A stretch of 64,000 bases of DNA, taken from Tsukamurella sputi (GTDB lineage: Bacteria > Actinomycetota > Actinomycetes > Mycobacteriales > Mycobacteriaceae). The notes under the pieces are model-generated. The model was not told where the DNA came from. It was given only the letters and a program-made list of their open reading frames with translations, and did not search any database. The stretch covers positions 57,852-121,851 of the forward strand of contig NZ_VIGV01000010.1 in assembly GCF_007858445.1 (NCBI RefSeq), in the 5' to 3' direction. Made by a program: the position numbers and the translations under genes. Shown here one piece after another: positions 8,992 through 16,830 of this stretch (its first letter is position 1; every line of letters begins with the position of its first letter).

Positions 8992-10173
8992 ATGCGCCTG
9001 ATCGACGATGCCGAGCGTCGCGCTCGCATGGGGCGGCGCCATGCGCTCGCCCCGCACTACCGGGTGCACGAGGTTCTCGATGCGGTGCGCGCCGTCGGAG
9101 TGCTGCACGCGACCGAGCCCGCCACTCCGTACCTCTCGGTCCGTGCGCGCGTGGAGGGCTTCGCGATCGGGGATCTGGAGCGCGAGCTCTACGACCGGCG
9201 GACCCTCGTCAAGCAGCTTGCGATGCGCCGCACCATGTTCGTCTTCCCCCGGGCGCTCGTGCCCGCGGCGCTCGGCGCACCGTCGGCGCGCGTGGCGGAG
9301 CAGGAGCGCGCCAAGGTGCTCAAGGACGTGGAGGCCGGTGGCATCGCGGACGACGGTGGCGCGTGGCTGGCCGAGGCGCGCCGCGCGGTGCTGGATGCGC
9401 TGCGGGGCCGCGAACTCAGCGCGCAGCAACTGCGGGAGACGGTTCCCGCGCTCGTCGGGCAGGTCACCCGGTTCGAGGGCAAGAAGTACGGCGGCGATCA
9501 GCACCTCGCGCCGCGGGTGCTCACCTGGCTCGGCGCCGCGGGTGATCTCGTCCGTGCCCACAACGCCAGCCACTGGCGGGTGAACCGCAATCTGTGGGCC
9601 CGCGCGGACGACTGGCTGGGCGCACCGCCGGAGCGCACCGGGACGGCGGAGGGGTACGCGGTTCTGGTACGCGAGTACCTCCGGGCGTTCGGGCCGGTCA
9701 CCGAGACCGATGTCGTGTGGTGGTTCGGCGCCACCAAGGCCGCGATCCGCGCGGCGCTGGCCGAGATCGGCGCCGTGCAGGTGCGATTGGAGCGCGACGG
9801 TACCGGCTGGGTGCTGCCGGGGGACGAAGAACCCGTCGCTCCCGTCGAGCCCTGGGCGGCACTGCTCCCCGCGCTGGACCCCACGCCGATGGGCTGGAAG
9901 GAGCGCGACTTCTACCTCGATCCCGCTTTCGCGCCGGCGATCTACGACCGTGCCGGTAACGCCGGCACCACCGCGTGGTGGGACGGGCGCATCGTCGGGG
10001 CCTACACGCAGGGGGAGGACGGCACCGTCGAACCGGTGCTGGCGCCGCAGACGCCCCGGGCCGCACGCACCGCACTGGCGGCGGAAGCGGCTCGGCTGGG
10101 GGAGTGGCTGGCGGGGGAGCGGGTGAACTCGCTGTACAAGTCCCCGATCACGGTGCCCGGGTACAGTTCCTGA
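8992..10173 (+). CDS. Winged-helix DNA-binding domain protein (HTH_42 / AlkZ-like)
   Basis: A 393-residue protein of the HTH_42 superfamily (PF06224), to which the AlkZ/YcaQ DNA glycosylases belong. Visible family features are an N-terminal helix-rich part with RRTLVKQLAMRRTMFVFP, a central winged-helix part around FGPVTETDVVWWFGATKAAIRAAL, and a C-terminal LLPALDPTPMGWKERDFYL block containing the conserved DP-MGWK stretch. Actinobacterial members are usually annotated only as winged-helix proteins; a role in DNA repair is possible but unproven. The start at ATG 8992 is preceded by GACGAGGGGAAACCGC, a good ribosome-binding region. Confidence 0.8.
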   Translation: MRLIDDAERRARMGRRHALAPHYRVHEVLDAVRAVGVLHATEPATPYLSVRARVEGFAIGDLERELYDRRTLVKQLAMRRTMFVFPRALVPAALGAPSARVAEQERAKVLKDVEAGGIADDGGAWLAEARRAVLDALRGRELSAQQLRETVPALVGQVTRFEGKKYGGDQHLAPRVLTWLGAAGDLVRAHNASHWRVNRNLWARADDWLGAPPERTGTAEGYAVLVREYLRAFGPVTETDVVWWFGATKAAIRAALAEIGAVQVRLERDGTGWVLPGDEEPVAPVEPWAALLPALDPTPMGWKERDFYLDPAFAPAIYDRAGNAGTTAWWDGRIVGAYTQGEDGTVEPVLAPQTPRAARTALAAEAARLGEWLAGERVNSLYKSPITVPGYSS

Positions 10174-10812
10174 TCAGCGGACCACGGCGATAGCCAGGCC
10201 GTCCCAGCCCTTGATCCCCACGGTCTGCAGTGCGGTGGCGTCCAGCCGCGGATCAGAGCCGAGCCGTTCGAGCGCGCCGCGCGTACCGTCGGCGTCCGGG
10301 CCCTCCTCGTGGATGCGGCGCACCACGTTGTCCAGCACGATCACCGTGCCCGGAACGCTGAGCCGCAGGGCCCAATCGAGGTAGGCACGGTTGTTGGCCT
10401 TGTCGGCGTCGATGAAGACGAGGCCGAAGGGGCCCTCGACGAAGGGAAGGGTGTCGAGTGCGGCGCCGACCTTGATCTCGACCCGATCGCCGAGTCCGGC
10501 GGCATCCAGACTGGTGCGAGCCACCTCGGCGTGCTCGGGTGTGAACTCCAGCGTCACCACCGAACCCGCGGAACCGACCGCGCGCGCGAGCCATGCGGTG
10601 CTGTAGCCGCCCAGGGTGCCGATCTCCAGGATCCGGTCCGCGTGGGCGATGCTCGCGAGCAGATACAGGAACTTGCCCTGGGTGGCGGAGACCGCGATGT
10701 CCGGTAGCCCGCCTTCGGCCTGCGCCGCTCGGATCGGGGCCAGATCAGCGGCATCGACGGCCACCGTCCGCTCGAGGTAGTCGTCCGTCTCGGCCCACAC
10801 GTCGCCAGTCAC
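10174..10812 (-). CDS. SAM-dependent O-methyltransferase (class I, OMT3-like)
   Basis: A 212-residue protein if translation starts at GTG 10812. It has the class I methyltransferase core: ILEIGTLGGYSTAWLA (motif I, SAM binding), VVTLEFTPEHAEVA (motif II acidic residue), VFIDADKANNRAYLDWAL (the metal-binding IDADK of cation-dependent catechol-type O-methyltransferases) and VLDNVV. Such enzymes methylate small phenolics; the actual substrate is unknown. The stop codon abuts the stop of the convergent winged-helix gene with no spacer. The frame is open further upstream, but that would run close to the SDR gene, so the shorter start is preferred. Confidence 0.85.
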   Translation of the reverse strand: MTGDVWAETDDYLERTVAVDAADLAPIRAAQAEGGLPDIAVSATQGKFLYLLASIAHADRILEIGTLGGYSTAWLARAVGSAGSVVTLEFTPEHAEVARTSLDAAGLGDRVEIKVGAALDTLPFVEGPFGLVFIDADKANNRAYLDWALRLSVPGTVIVLDNVVRRIHEEGPDADGTRGALERLGSDPRLDATALQTVGIKGWDGLAIAVVR

Positions 10813-10852
10813 AGTCCCGACGGTACGCCCTCGGGACACGGTGGGCGACGGG

Positions 10853-11533
10853 TCACCGGGGACGCAGCACGATCTCCGTCGGGTGCGCATCTCCCGGGGT
10901 GTGCACGGCGGAGACGACTGCGGCGGCCACCGTGGAGGGCCGAAGGAGCCCGTCGGTCGCGTACTCGCGCCCCTCCGCGGCGAAGATCCCCTGCTGCATC
11001 TCGGTGTCGATCCGGCCGGGGAAGACGCTGGTCACGCGGAGTCCGGGCTCCTCGGCGCGCAGCGCCTCGGCGAAGGCGGTGAGCCCGAACTTGCTCGCGG
11101 CGTACGCACTCCAGCCCGGGTTCGCGCGCTTGCCGGCGCCGGAGTTGATCAGCACGACATGGCCGCCGGCGGCGCGCAGGGCGGGGAGAAGGGCCCGGGT
11201 CAGCTCCACGACGGCCAGCAGGTTCACCTCGAACATCTCGCGCCAGTCGGCGGCGGGCGTGTCCTCGATGCGGCCGATGCGGCCGACCCCCGCGTTGTGC
11301 ACGAGGACGTCGAGCCGCTCGATCCGGGACGCCAGCGAGGCGACCGCCGCGTGATCGGTGAGGTCGGCGACGAAGGGACGCGCGGCGAGTTCGCCGATCA
11401 GCGCGTCGAGGGCCGGCGAGGGTCGCCCGCCGAGCAGGAGGTCATGGCTCGGCGCGAGCCGGCGGGAGATCTCCGCGCCGAGTCCGCGCGAGGCGCCGGT
11501 GATCAGGGCGGTGGGCCTGGTGTCGGAACTCAT
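10853..11533 (-). CDS. Short-chain dehydrogenase/reductase
   Basis: A 226-residue classical SDR. It shows the Rossmann cofactor motif TGASRGLG (residues 13-20), NAG in VLVHNAGVG, a catalytic serine in VLINSGAG and the active-site SAYAASK (Tyr-xxx-Lys). The lack of an acidic residue at the end of the second strand (LLLGGR) favours NADPH, but this is an inference. Substrate unknown. It lies directly upstream of the O-methyltransferase on the same strand and could be cotranscribed; the stop is 40 bp from the predicted methyltransferase start. Confidence 0.9.
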   Translation of the reverse strand: MSSDTRPTALITGASRGLGAEISRRLAPSHDLLLGGRPSPALDALIGELAARPFVADLTDHAAVASLASRIERLDVLVHNAGVGRIGRIEDTPAADWREMFEVNLLAVVELTRALLPALRAAGGHVVLINSGAGKRANPGWSAYAASKFGLTAFAEALRAEEPGLRVTSVFPGRIDTEMQQGIFAAEGREYATDGLLRPSTVAAAVVSAVHTPGDAHPTEIVLRPR

Positions 11534-11568
11534 GATTCCTCACGGTAGTCAGAAGTGCGGCGCAACGA

Positions 11569-11607
11569 CAGCGGTGCCCCTTCCGATGATGGGGAGGGGC
11601 ACCGCTG
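11569..11607 (-). terminator. Rho-independent-type hairpin after the MFS gene
   Basis: CAGCGGTGCCCCT and AGGGGCACCGCTG form a perfect 13-bp stem with a 13-nt loop, starting 24 bp past the MFS stop codon. No long U-tract follows, as is usual in actinobacteria. Confidence 0.7.
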
Positions 11608-11630
11608 GGTCGAGGGCGTGTGGCGGACCG

Positions 11631-12902
11631 TCAGAACTCCGCGTCGCCCACCAGGGCTGCCTCGGCGGGCACCTCGCGGGAGTCGGCGCCCTTGCCGCGC
11701 ACCTGGGTCAGGATGAGCGCGGCGACGACGCAGGCGATCGCGCCGATGTAGAACGGGGCGGCGGGGCTGCCGAACCAGTTCGCGAAGTGCGCCACGAGGG
11801 TGGCGGCGAGGGCGCCACCGGCCCATCGGAGGAAGTTGTAGCCGGCGCTGGCGACGGGGCGCGGCGCATCCGCGATCGACATCGCGGTACCGGTGAACAG
11901 GGTGTTCAGCACGCCCGACGGGATGCCGGAGAGGATCACGACGGTGACCACGACCGCGACGGATTCGTGTCCGACGGCGGCGATCACGAGGAGGACGCCG
12001 TAGACCAGGACCGCCGCGATCGAACCGGTGCGCTCACCGACGGCGGCGGCGACCTTCGGGGCGAGCCACACGCCGCTCACGGCCACCAGCAGACCCCAGC
12101 CGACGAAGACGGCGCCGACGAAGTAGGCACTGCGGTGCAGCACGAAGGGCGACCAGGCGAGGATCGTGAAGAAGGCCGCGGTGTAGAAGGCGGAACCCAG
12201 GCCGGTGAGGAACAGGCCGCGCTGGCGGAGCGCCCGCAGCGGTGCCAGGGGCGAGACGGTGCCCTCGCGCTGCCGCTTCTCCTTCGCCTCCGCGGCATCG
12301 GTCTTCAGCATCGTCGCGCACAGCACGGCGCCGATCAGCATGAGGATCGCGGTGCCGGCGAAGGGGCCGCGCCAGGACACGCCGCCGAGCACGGCACCCA
12401 GCAACGGGCCGACGGCCAGGCCCACGCCCAGCGCGGCTTCGTACAGCAGGATCGCGCCCTGCTGGCCGCCGGTCGCGGCGGCCACGATCACGGCGAGCGC
12501 GGTGGCGATGAAGAGCGCGTTGCCCAGGCCCCACACGGCGCGCCAGGCGACGAGCATGCCGATGGAGTTCGCGAGGGCGCAGGCCCCGGCGGCGATCACG
12601 ATGAGCAGTAGCCCGGCGATGACGGTGCGCTTGGCGCCGAACATCGAGGTGAACCACCCGATGAACAGCATCGCCACGACCTGGACGCCCAGGTACGAGG
12701 AGAAGAGGAGAGTGGTCTGGCTGGGCGTCGCGTGCAGCGATTCCGCGATCGAGACCAGGATCGGATCGACGAGGCCGATCCCCATGAACGCGATGACCGC
12801 GGCGAATGCCGTGACCCACACCGCCTTGGGCTGATGGGAGAGGGTCTCACGCAGGCTCGGATGCCCGTGATCGGTCTCAGTACGTTCGGCGGTGGTCGTC
12901 AT
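11631..12902 (-). CDS. MFS transporter (drug-efflux type)
   Basis: A 423-residue inner-membrane protein with twelve predicted helices, a charged loop between helices 2 and 3 (GWFTSMFGAKRTVIAG, the MFS motif A) and GVGLAVGPLLGAVLGG (motif C of the H+-antiporter drug families). A basic cytoplasmic loop (KTDAAEAKEKRQREG) sits in the middle, as expected. Probable function is proton-driven export of toxic organics. GAAAGGAG precedes the ATG. The MarR gene 120 bp upstream on the same strand and an inverted repeat in the gap suggest ligand-controlled expression. Confidence 0.9.
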   Translation of the reverse strand: MTTTAERTETDHGHPSLRETLSHQPKAVWVTAFAAVIAFMGIGLVDPILVSIAESLHATPSQTTLLFSSYLGVQVVAMLFIGWFTSMFGAKRTVIAGLLLIVIAAGACALANSIGMLVAWRAVWGLGNALFIATALAVIVAAATGGQQGAILLYEAALGVGLAVGPLLGAVLGGVSWRGPFAGTAILMLIGAVLCATMLKTDAAEAKEKRQREGTVSPLAPLRALRQRGLFLTGLGSAFYTAAFFTILAWSPFVLHRSAYFVGAVFVGWGLLVAVSGVWLAPKVAAAVGERTGSIAAVLVYGVLLVIAAVGHESVAVVVTVVILSGIPSGVLNTLFTGTAMSIADAPRPVASAGYNFLRWAGGALAATLVAHFANWFGSPAAPFYIGAIACVVAALILTQVRGKGADSREVPAEAALVGDAEF

Positions 12903-12917
12903 CGCAGCTCCTTTCGG

Positions 12918-12938
12918 TTACTACGAAAGTCTAAGTAA
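12918..12938. promoter_or_regulatory. Possible MarR operator upstream of the MFS gene
   Basis: TTACT and AGTAA separated by 11 bp, just upstream of the MFS ribosome-binding site. The arms are short, so this is a weak call supported mainly by the neighbouring MarR gene. Confidence 0.35.
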
Positions 12939-13022
12939 TACGACGCACGAATGGCAAGCCGTGTGACCGATTCCTCTTTCACCGCGCGGCGGCGGTGGCG
13001 CATCGCCCGTGGGGGACTCGCG

Positions 13023-13505
13023 TCAGAGCGCGTCCCGGTAGAGCGTCATGAGCCGATTGAGGGCGGGCACCGCAGCGTCGAGGCTGCGGCGATCCTCGTC
13101 GGTCAGCTCGCTCAGGTGCTCCGCGAGCATGGCGTTGCGCGCCGAGATCAGCTCGGAGGTCAGCTGCGTGCCGTGCTCGGAGAGCTGGACGACGACGGCC
13201 CGCCCGTCGTCGGGATCGGGGCTGCGCTCAGCGAGTCCCAGGCGCTCGAGGCCGTCGACGGCACTGGTGGCCGAGGGCAGGCGGATGCGGAGGTAGCGCG
13301 CCAGTTCGCCCATGCGCACCGGTCCGAGCAGCAGCAGGCTCTGCAGGGCGGCCTGCTGTGCCGGGGTCAGGTCGGGACCGGGGGTGTTGCGCCGCACCAG
13401 GAAGTGCAGCTGCAGCAGCGGGGGGCGCAGCCGCGAGGCGAGGTCGTGGTGCTCGGCGTCGGACGGCGTCGACGGAGCGTCGGGTGCTTCGGACGCGGAA
13501 GTCAT
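13023..13505 (-). CDS. MarR-family transcriptional regulator
   Basis: A 160-residue MarR protein starting at ATG 13505. The DNA-binding part reads LGPVRMGELARYLRIRLPSATSAVDGLERLGLAERSPDPDDGRAVVVQLSEHG: a recognition helix followed by the wing with the DDGRAxxVxLSExG signature. The N-terminus is a low-complexity Ala/Pro/Ser/Asp stretch of about 20 residues. It is followed on the same strand by the MFS exporter, the standard MarR-efflux arrangement, so it probably senses a substrate of that pump. Confidence 0.9.
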   Translation of the reverse strand: MTSASEAPDAPSTPSDAEHHDLASRLRPPLLQLHFLVRRNTPGPDLTPAQQAALQSLLLLGPVRMGELARYLRIRLPSATSAVDGLERLGLAERSPDPDDGRAVVVQLSEHGTQLTSELISARNAMLAEHLSELTDEDRRSLDAAVPALNRLMTLYRDAL

Positions 13506-13588
13506 GATCTCGATACTAAGGGCAGGAACGACGATGCCGGGAACACAGGCGGGCGCACCCGGCATCGTCGGACCGGTGGAACCGGGGG

Positions 13589-15652
13589 TTACGAGCCGAT
13601 GTTGCCGGACTTCTTCCACACCGCGACCACCGACGGACGGGGCTGCGAGGAGCCGCCGTCGGGCCAGTGCGAGGTGGGCTTGTCGGCGGTGGCGTCGTCG
13701 GTCTCGCCCGGGTGCTGTACGGCGACGAGCACGCGGTTGTCGCGCACGACGGGGCCGCAGGTCTCCGCACCGAAGGGCACCGTGAGGAACTGCTTGGTCA
13801 GGCCGCGGTCCTTGCCCTCCAGGACGACGCCGAACAGGCCGTCGTTGCTGTCGAAGGTGCTGTTGGTGCCGTCCGTCGAGATCCACAGGTTGCCGTGGGA
13901 ATCGAAAGTGACGTTGTCGGGGCAGCTGATCCGCGAGACCTTGGTCTTGTCGAAGCCGCCGTAGTAGGTGTCGGCCGCGGCGGGATCGCCGCACACCAGC
14001 AGCAGATCCCAGGAGAAGTCGGTACCCGTGTGGTCGTCGGTGATCTCGAGCAGCTGACCGCTCTTGTTCTTCACCCGCGGGTTCGGGGTGTCGATGCCCG
14101 CCTTGCCCTCGGTACCGCGGTCGCTGTTGTTGGTCAGTGCGCAGTAGATCTTGCCCGTCCGGGGGTTCGGTTCGATGTCCTCGGGGCGGTCCATCTTGGT
14201 GGCGCCCACCTTGTCGCCCGCGACACGGGTCCACAGCGCCACGTTCTCCGCCGGCATGCCCTCGACGTGCGACTCGGCGCTGCCGTCGGCCCTGGTGGTG
14301 AGCAGCGGGATCCACTTCCCGGTGCCCTGGTAGCCGCCCTCGGGGACCTTCCCGTTCTCCACCTTCCGGCCCTCGAACTTCGCGACGTACAGCGTGCCCT
14401 CGTCGAGGATCCGCATGTTCGCCCCCATCGCGGCGGCACCCTTGCCGGGCTCGATCTTCCGCGAGCTGACGAACTTGTAGATGTACTCGAACTTCGAGTC
14501 GTCGCCGCAGTAGGTGACCACATCGCCCGTGGGGGTGAGAAAGATGTTGCCGCCCTCGCGCTTCATCCGGCCCAGCGCGGAATGCTTGACCGGGGTCGAC
14601 GTCGGATCGTGCGGGTTCACCTCGACGAGGTAACCGAAGCGGTTGATCTCGTTGGGCTCCTTGGACAGATCGAACCGGTCCTCGTACTTCATCCAGTGGT
14701 GGGCTTCCTCGTCCTTGCCCACGCCGTAGCGCTTCCAGCCCTCCTTGAGGCCGTCCAGCGGCGGCGTGTCGGTGCCGGAGAAGTAGTTGGTGTAGTTCTC
14801 CTCTCCCGAGATCATCGTGCCCCAGGGCGTGATTCCGCCGGAGCAGTTGGCGATGGTGCCGAGCACCCGGGTGCCGGTCGGGTCCGCCGCGGTCTTCGTG
14901 AAGAAGCCCACCGCCGGGCCGCGCACCTCGAAGGGCGTCGACGCGGTGATGCGCCGGTTGTACTCGCCGAGAACGGGAGTCAGCTTGCCCGAGCCGGGCT
15001 CGCCCTTGACCTCGACCACCGAGATGCCGTGCGCGGCCATCTCCACGCGCACCTGGTTCTCGGTGGGATCGCCCTCCTTGTAGCCCTTGAACATCGCCGT
15101 GCCGGTCGTGTACTCCTGGTTGCACACCATGAGGAAGGTATCCGGCTTGCCCTCCACCGCAATGAGATCGGTGAAGTCGTTGTTGAAGCCGAACTGCTGC
15201 GCCTGCGCCTCGGGCGTCTGGTTGTCGAAATCGAACTGCGGGGCGCCCGGCAGCACGGGGTCGCCCCAGCGGATCACCACCGCCTGCTCGTAACCCTCGG
15301 GCACGGTCACGGCGTCCTTCTTGTTCGGGGCGATGGCCGGGAAGTTCAGTCCGGGCGCCGTCACGTCGCCCGACGGTGCGCCGTTCCCCGCCGCCGCGCT
15401 CGACGAGGCCCCGGCGCCACGGGAGCCGTTGTCGCCGCACGCCGCGAGGACGGTGACCGCGCCGGCGCCCAGCGCCGCCACGCCCGCGCCGCGGAGCACG
15501 GTGCGGCGCGTGATGTCGCCGAAGTACTCGTTCGCCGACTGGTTGTCGTGCTCGCGGAAGCACTGGTTGCCGCACTTGTACTTGCAGGTGGTGTGCGAGC
15601 GGGCCGACTTACCGTCGTGATCGGTGAGCAGGCGCAGGTCGGGCAGGCGCAT
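13589..15652 (-). CDS. PhoX-family (DUF839) phosphatase, Tat-exported
   Basis: A 687-residue protein of the PhoX alkaline phosphatase family (PF05787). After an N-terminal extension of about 45 residues with CKYKCGNQC there is a twin-arginine motif, DITRRTVLRGAG, followed by a hydrophobic stretch ending in AAC, so Tat export and possibly lipid attachment are likely. Family blocks include GTIANCSGGITPWGTMISGEENY and DRPEDIEPNPRTGKIYCALTNN. Characterised PhoX enzymes are Ca/Fe-dependent phosphomonoesterases that scavenge phosphate outside the membrane. The start is ATG 15652 after GGGAGA. Confidence 0.88.
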   Translation of the reverse strand: MRLPDLRLLTDHDGKSARSHTTCKYKCGNQCFREHDNQSANEYFGDITRRTVLRGAGVAALGAGAVTVLAACGDNGSRGAGASSSAAAGNGAPSGDVTAPGLNFPAIAPNKKDAVTVPEGYEQAVVIRWGDPVLPGAPQFDFDNQTPEAQAQQFGFNNDFTDLIAVEGKPDTFLMVCNQEYTTGTAMFKGYKEGDPTENQVRVEMAAHGISVVEVKGEPGSGKLTPVLGEYNRRITASTPFEVRGPAVGFFTKTAADPTGTRVLGTIANCSGGITPWGTMISGEENYTNYFSGTDTPPLDGLKEGWKRYGVGKDEEAHHWMKYEDRFDLSKEPNEINRFGYLVEVNPHDPTSTPVKHSALGRMKREGGNIFLTPTGDVVTYCGDDSKFEYIYKFVSSRKIEPGKGAAAMGANMRILDEGTLYVAKFEGRKVENGKVPEGGYQGTGKWIPLLTTRADGSAESHVEGMPAENVALWTRVAGDKVGATKMDRPEDIEPNPRTGKIYCALTNNSDRGTEGKAGIDTPNPRVKNKSGQLLEITDDHTGTDFSWDLLLVCGDPAAADTYYGGFDKTKVSRISCPDNVTFDSHGNLWISTDGTNSTFDSNDGLFGVVLEGKDRGLTKQFLTVPFGAETCGPVVRDNRVLVAVQHPGETDDATADKPTSHWPDGGSSQPRPSVVAVWKKSGNIGS

Positions 15653-15815
15653 GGGGTCTCCCTGGGGCTGAGGGGTGAGCGGGTACGGCGGTGGCTGAAT
15701 CCCGGTCAATGTCTCAGGGCGACGTGATCGTGAGGGAAAGGTTGGGTAAAGCAAGCGCAAAGCACCTTTACCTACCCATAGGAAGTACTGCGCGAGGACC
15801 TGCTCGCCTCGTGGA

Positions 15816-16703
15816 TCAGCGGGTGCGGGCGGGGAGGTGGCGCTCCGCGAAGGCATCGAGCGCGTCCTCGGTGCCGAAGTAGGGTTCGTCGTCGCGCGGC
15901 CAGTGCAGGATCACGTCCGTGAAGCCGAGCTCCGCGGCACGCCCCACGGCGTCGTCACCCGCACCCGGAGAGCTGAGCGAGTAGGTACCGCCCGAGTCGA
16001 TCGACAGGTAACGGTCGATGTCGTTCCGCTCCCGGCCGGCAGCGGCGAGGGCGTCGTCGAGGCGCTTCGAGAGTTCCGCCACGCGGGACCACCAAGCGTC
16101 CCCACCGTCACCGTCGGGCCCGGTGGTGACCCAGCCCTGCCCCAGCTCGGCCACGAGGCGCAGGCCCTTCGGGCCGTTCGCCGCGAGCACGAAGGGCATG
16201 CGCGGCGCCTGCGCGGGTGCCCCCACCATGCGCGCGTCGACGGCGCGGTACAGCGGACCGTCGAAGGAGATGGGGCCCTCCTGCTCGAACCGCAGGAGCA
16301 CGTCGAGGTCGCGGGTGAACTCCACGAAGCGGTCGTGGCGCTGCCGTGGGGTGAGCTCGGGCTGCCCGAGTACGAAGGCGTCGAAACCCGTTCCGCCGGA
16401 TCCGATTCCCAGGAGGATGCGGCCGCCGGAGATCTCGTCCACACAGGCCAGGTCTTTGGCGAACGGGACCGGATGGCGGAAGTTCGGCGACGTGACGAAC
16501 GTACCCAGCCGGATCCGCTCCGTCGCCGTGGCCGCGGCGGTGAGCAGCGGCACCGTCGCACCCCAGGTCTGATCGGCGAGCGTGCGCCACGACAGGTGGT
16601 CGTAGGTCCAGGCGTGATCGAAGCCCAGTTCCTCCGCCTTGCGCCAGCGCCGGCGCGCCTCGGGCCACGGGTACTGGGGCAGGATGCACACGCCGAATCG
16701 CAC
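15816..16703 (-). CDS. LLM-class flavin/F420-dependent oxidoreductase
   Basis: A 295-residue luciferase-like monooxygenase fold protein. It begins MRFGVCILPQYPWPEA, contains FDHAWTYDHLSWR and RIRLGTFVTSPNFRHPVPFAKDLACVDEISGGRILLGIGSGG, the typical TIM-barrel cofactor-binding segments of this class. In Mycobacteriales many relatives use F420 rather than FMN; the sequence alone does not decide. Substrate unknown. It is divergent from the OPT transporter; the 127-bp gap holds both promoters. It lies upstream of phoX on the same strand with a 163-bp gap. Confidence 0.88.
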   Translation of the reverse strand: MRFGVCILPQYPWPEARRRWRKAEELGFDHAWTYDHLSWRTLADQTWGATVPLLTAAATATERIRLGTFVTSPNFRHPVPFAKDLACVDEISGGRILLGIGSGGTGFDAFVLGQPELTPRQRHDRFVEFTRDLDVLLRFEQEGPISFDGPLYRAVDARMVGAPAQAPRMPFVLAANGPKGLRLVAELGQGWVTTGPDGDGGDAWWSRVAELSKRLDDALAAAGRERNDIDRYLSIDSGGTYSLSSPGAGDDAVGRAAELGFTDVILHWPRDDEPYFGTEDALDAFAERHLPARTR

Positions 16704-16830
16704 GCATCGAGCTTACGACTCGTGACCTCGTCGCACGACCTGGCGCGTTCGCGTCGTACGATCGCCTGCTTGGACCTAGGGTTTTCACGTTCGGCCGAAC
16801 CGGCCACATCCTTGAGAAGGGGATACACCA